Source: Botryococcus braunii (Eukaryota > Chlorophyta > Trebouxiophyceae). From it: a DNA stretch of 47,500 nt. The stretch's first letter is position 1. Each line of letters opens with the position of its first letter. The DNA is taken from positions 1 through 47,500 of the forward strand of contig KV908339.1 of assembly GCA_002005505.1 (NCBI GenBank), given 5' to 3'. This document shows positions 33,840-47,500 of this stretch, piece by piece. The notes under the pieces are model-generated. The model ran no database searches. It was not told the DNA's origin and saw only the letters and a program-made list of their open reading frames with translations. The position numbers and the translations under genes are program-made.

Positions 33840-34714
33840 GCAAAGCTTGCCCTCAGATTAGCCTTCCAAGCGCCCTTGGAGATGGACGTGTGGCAGTTGA
33901 AGAAAAAAAGTACATTACATCTGTGCAGTAACGAGCCAGAGTTAAGGAGGCTCACCACTCCTGGCTGAAAGCAAGGCGAGTTGAATCAGCTGGCCCAGGC
34001 CTGGAGGCATCAACGGCTATGGAGCCTCTGGGAGAGCTGAATGGATTGTTTCTAGTGCTGTTCTGTAGGCGTCAGCATTGGTATTGCAGGGGACGCGGTG
34101 TCAGTGGGCATTGCACCCAGGAAATACGCTGCAAAGTTCAACTGACAAGCACGGATGGCCACGCAACTGTGAGGGATTGGCTGACGCGACCAGCAGAGGT
34201 GTGAGGCTATCACCAGAAAGAAGGCCGGGCAACATGAGCAGGGTGCCATCGCTGCCTCTGTGACCTGTGTGCGTTGACAGGGATACCCAGTTTTGGAAGC
34301 CCTTTGCTTAGAGGGGCTGGTTTTAGGTAGCGATGCTGCAACCTGATAGCCCCCGCGGTCATTGGTGGGCGGGGAACGGCTTTGTGTCAAGGAAGTTCCA
34401 GGTAGGGGACGACAGTGATGTGTTATTCGGAATCTTCAAATCACACTGCAACTTTCAGGCTGCAAGCCCCGGAAGTTCGTGGATATTTGTCCAAACACTT
34501 ATGCATTTCGAGGTAGGAAGAACAGGAGGAGGAGGAGCACTATCCAACGCAGGAACACACGGGCGCGGCCAACCTATGCATTGTGGACACATATAGGGAG
34601 AGCCTACCATTCACACCTATCATAATCATTATATAGATGCCCGGAACGGAATGTGGGCACACTGCACTTGGCTTCGTTAATTGGCCTGGCCTAAGGGTGA
34701 AATGGGGTGACCAG
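33840..34714. other. Stretch between methyltransferase-like exons and the PKS, nothing recognised
   Basis: No repeat, RNA gene or coding domain was seen. It is either an intron or an intergenic region carrying the PKS promoter. Confidence 0.5.
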
Positions 34715-34733
34715 ATCCTGGGTGGTGAAGACA

Positions 34734-47500
<12,767 letters not shown>

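Overview
The window is nuclear DNA from an intron-rich microbial eukaryote, most likely a microalga. The signs are spliced genes with GT-AG introns, a eukaryotic COMPASS subunit, an ER TMTC-type protein, a modular type I polyketide synthase (PKS) split into many small exons, a Ty1/copia element and very abundant (CA)n/(GT)n/(CT)n/(GA)n tracts. A green (prasinophyte or chlorophyte) alga fits best, because AT-less modular PKSs are known there, but the sequence does not prove the lineage. Exon boundaries below were read by eye from splice sites, reading phase and protein family consensus.

Layout. 1-3527 (minus): 5' part of a Ty1/copia retrotransposon (LTR, primer-binding site, leader, gag-protease-integrase); reverse transcriptase and RNase H lie off the left edge, and the frame breaks about 60 bases inside it. 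3528-5504: purine and CAG repeats, then unassigned DNA. 5505-about 16.5 kb (plus): a TMTC-like ER membrane/TPR protein gene in at least 12 exons. 16.9-18.1 kb: exons of an unrecognised gene. 19461-20160 (plus): a solo LTR of the same copia superfamily with a perfect 5-bp target duplication, inverted relative to the left element. 20898-25727 (plus): a complete nine-exon ASH2-like gene encoding a short SPRY-only protein. 25.7-28.7 kb: 3' flank, a CT tract of about 570 bp and short tandem repeats. 29.7-33.8 kb (plus): exons of one or two unassigned genes, the last pair resembling part of a SAM methyltransferase; a 43-bp-arm hairpin lies at 29380-29472. 34.7-47.5 kb (plus): a type I PKS with the order GNAT-like, acyl carrier protein (ACP), ketosynthase (KS), dehydratase-like (DH), running off the right edge. 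A tRNA-Leu(AAG) gene sits inside a KS intron.

How the parts relate. TMTC and ASH2 are housekeeping genes with no visible link to the PKS. The PKS has no acyltransferase between KS and DH, so it looks trans-AT. Its GNAT-ACP-KS start recalls GNAT-type loading modules, and the methyltransferase-like exons just upstream are in a compatible reading phase with the GNAT exon. This could therefore be a methyltransferase-GNAT-ACP starter unit, which is the most interesting hypothesis here. Introns carry most of the microsatellites and the nested tRNA gene.
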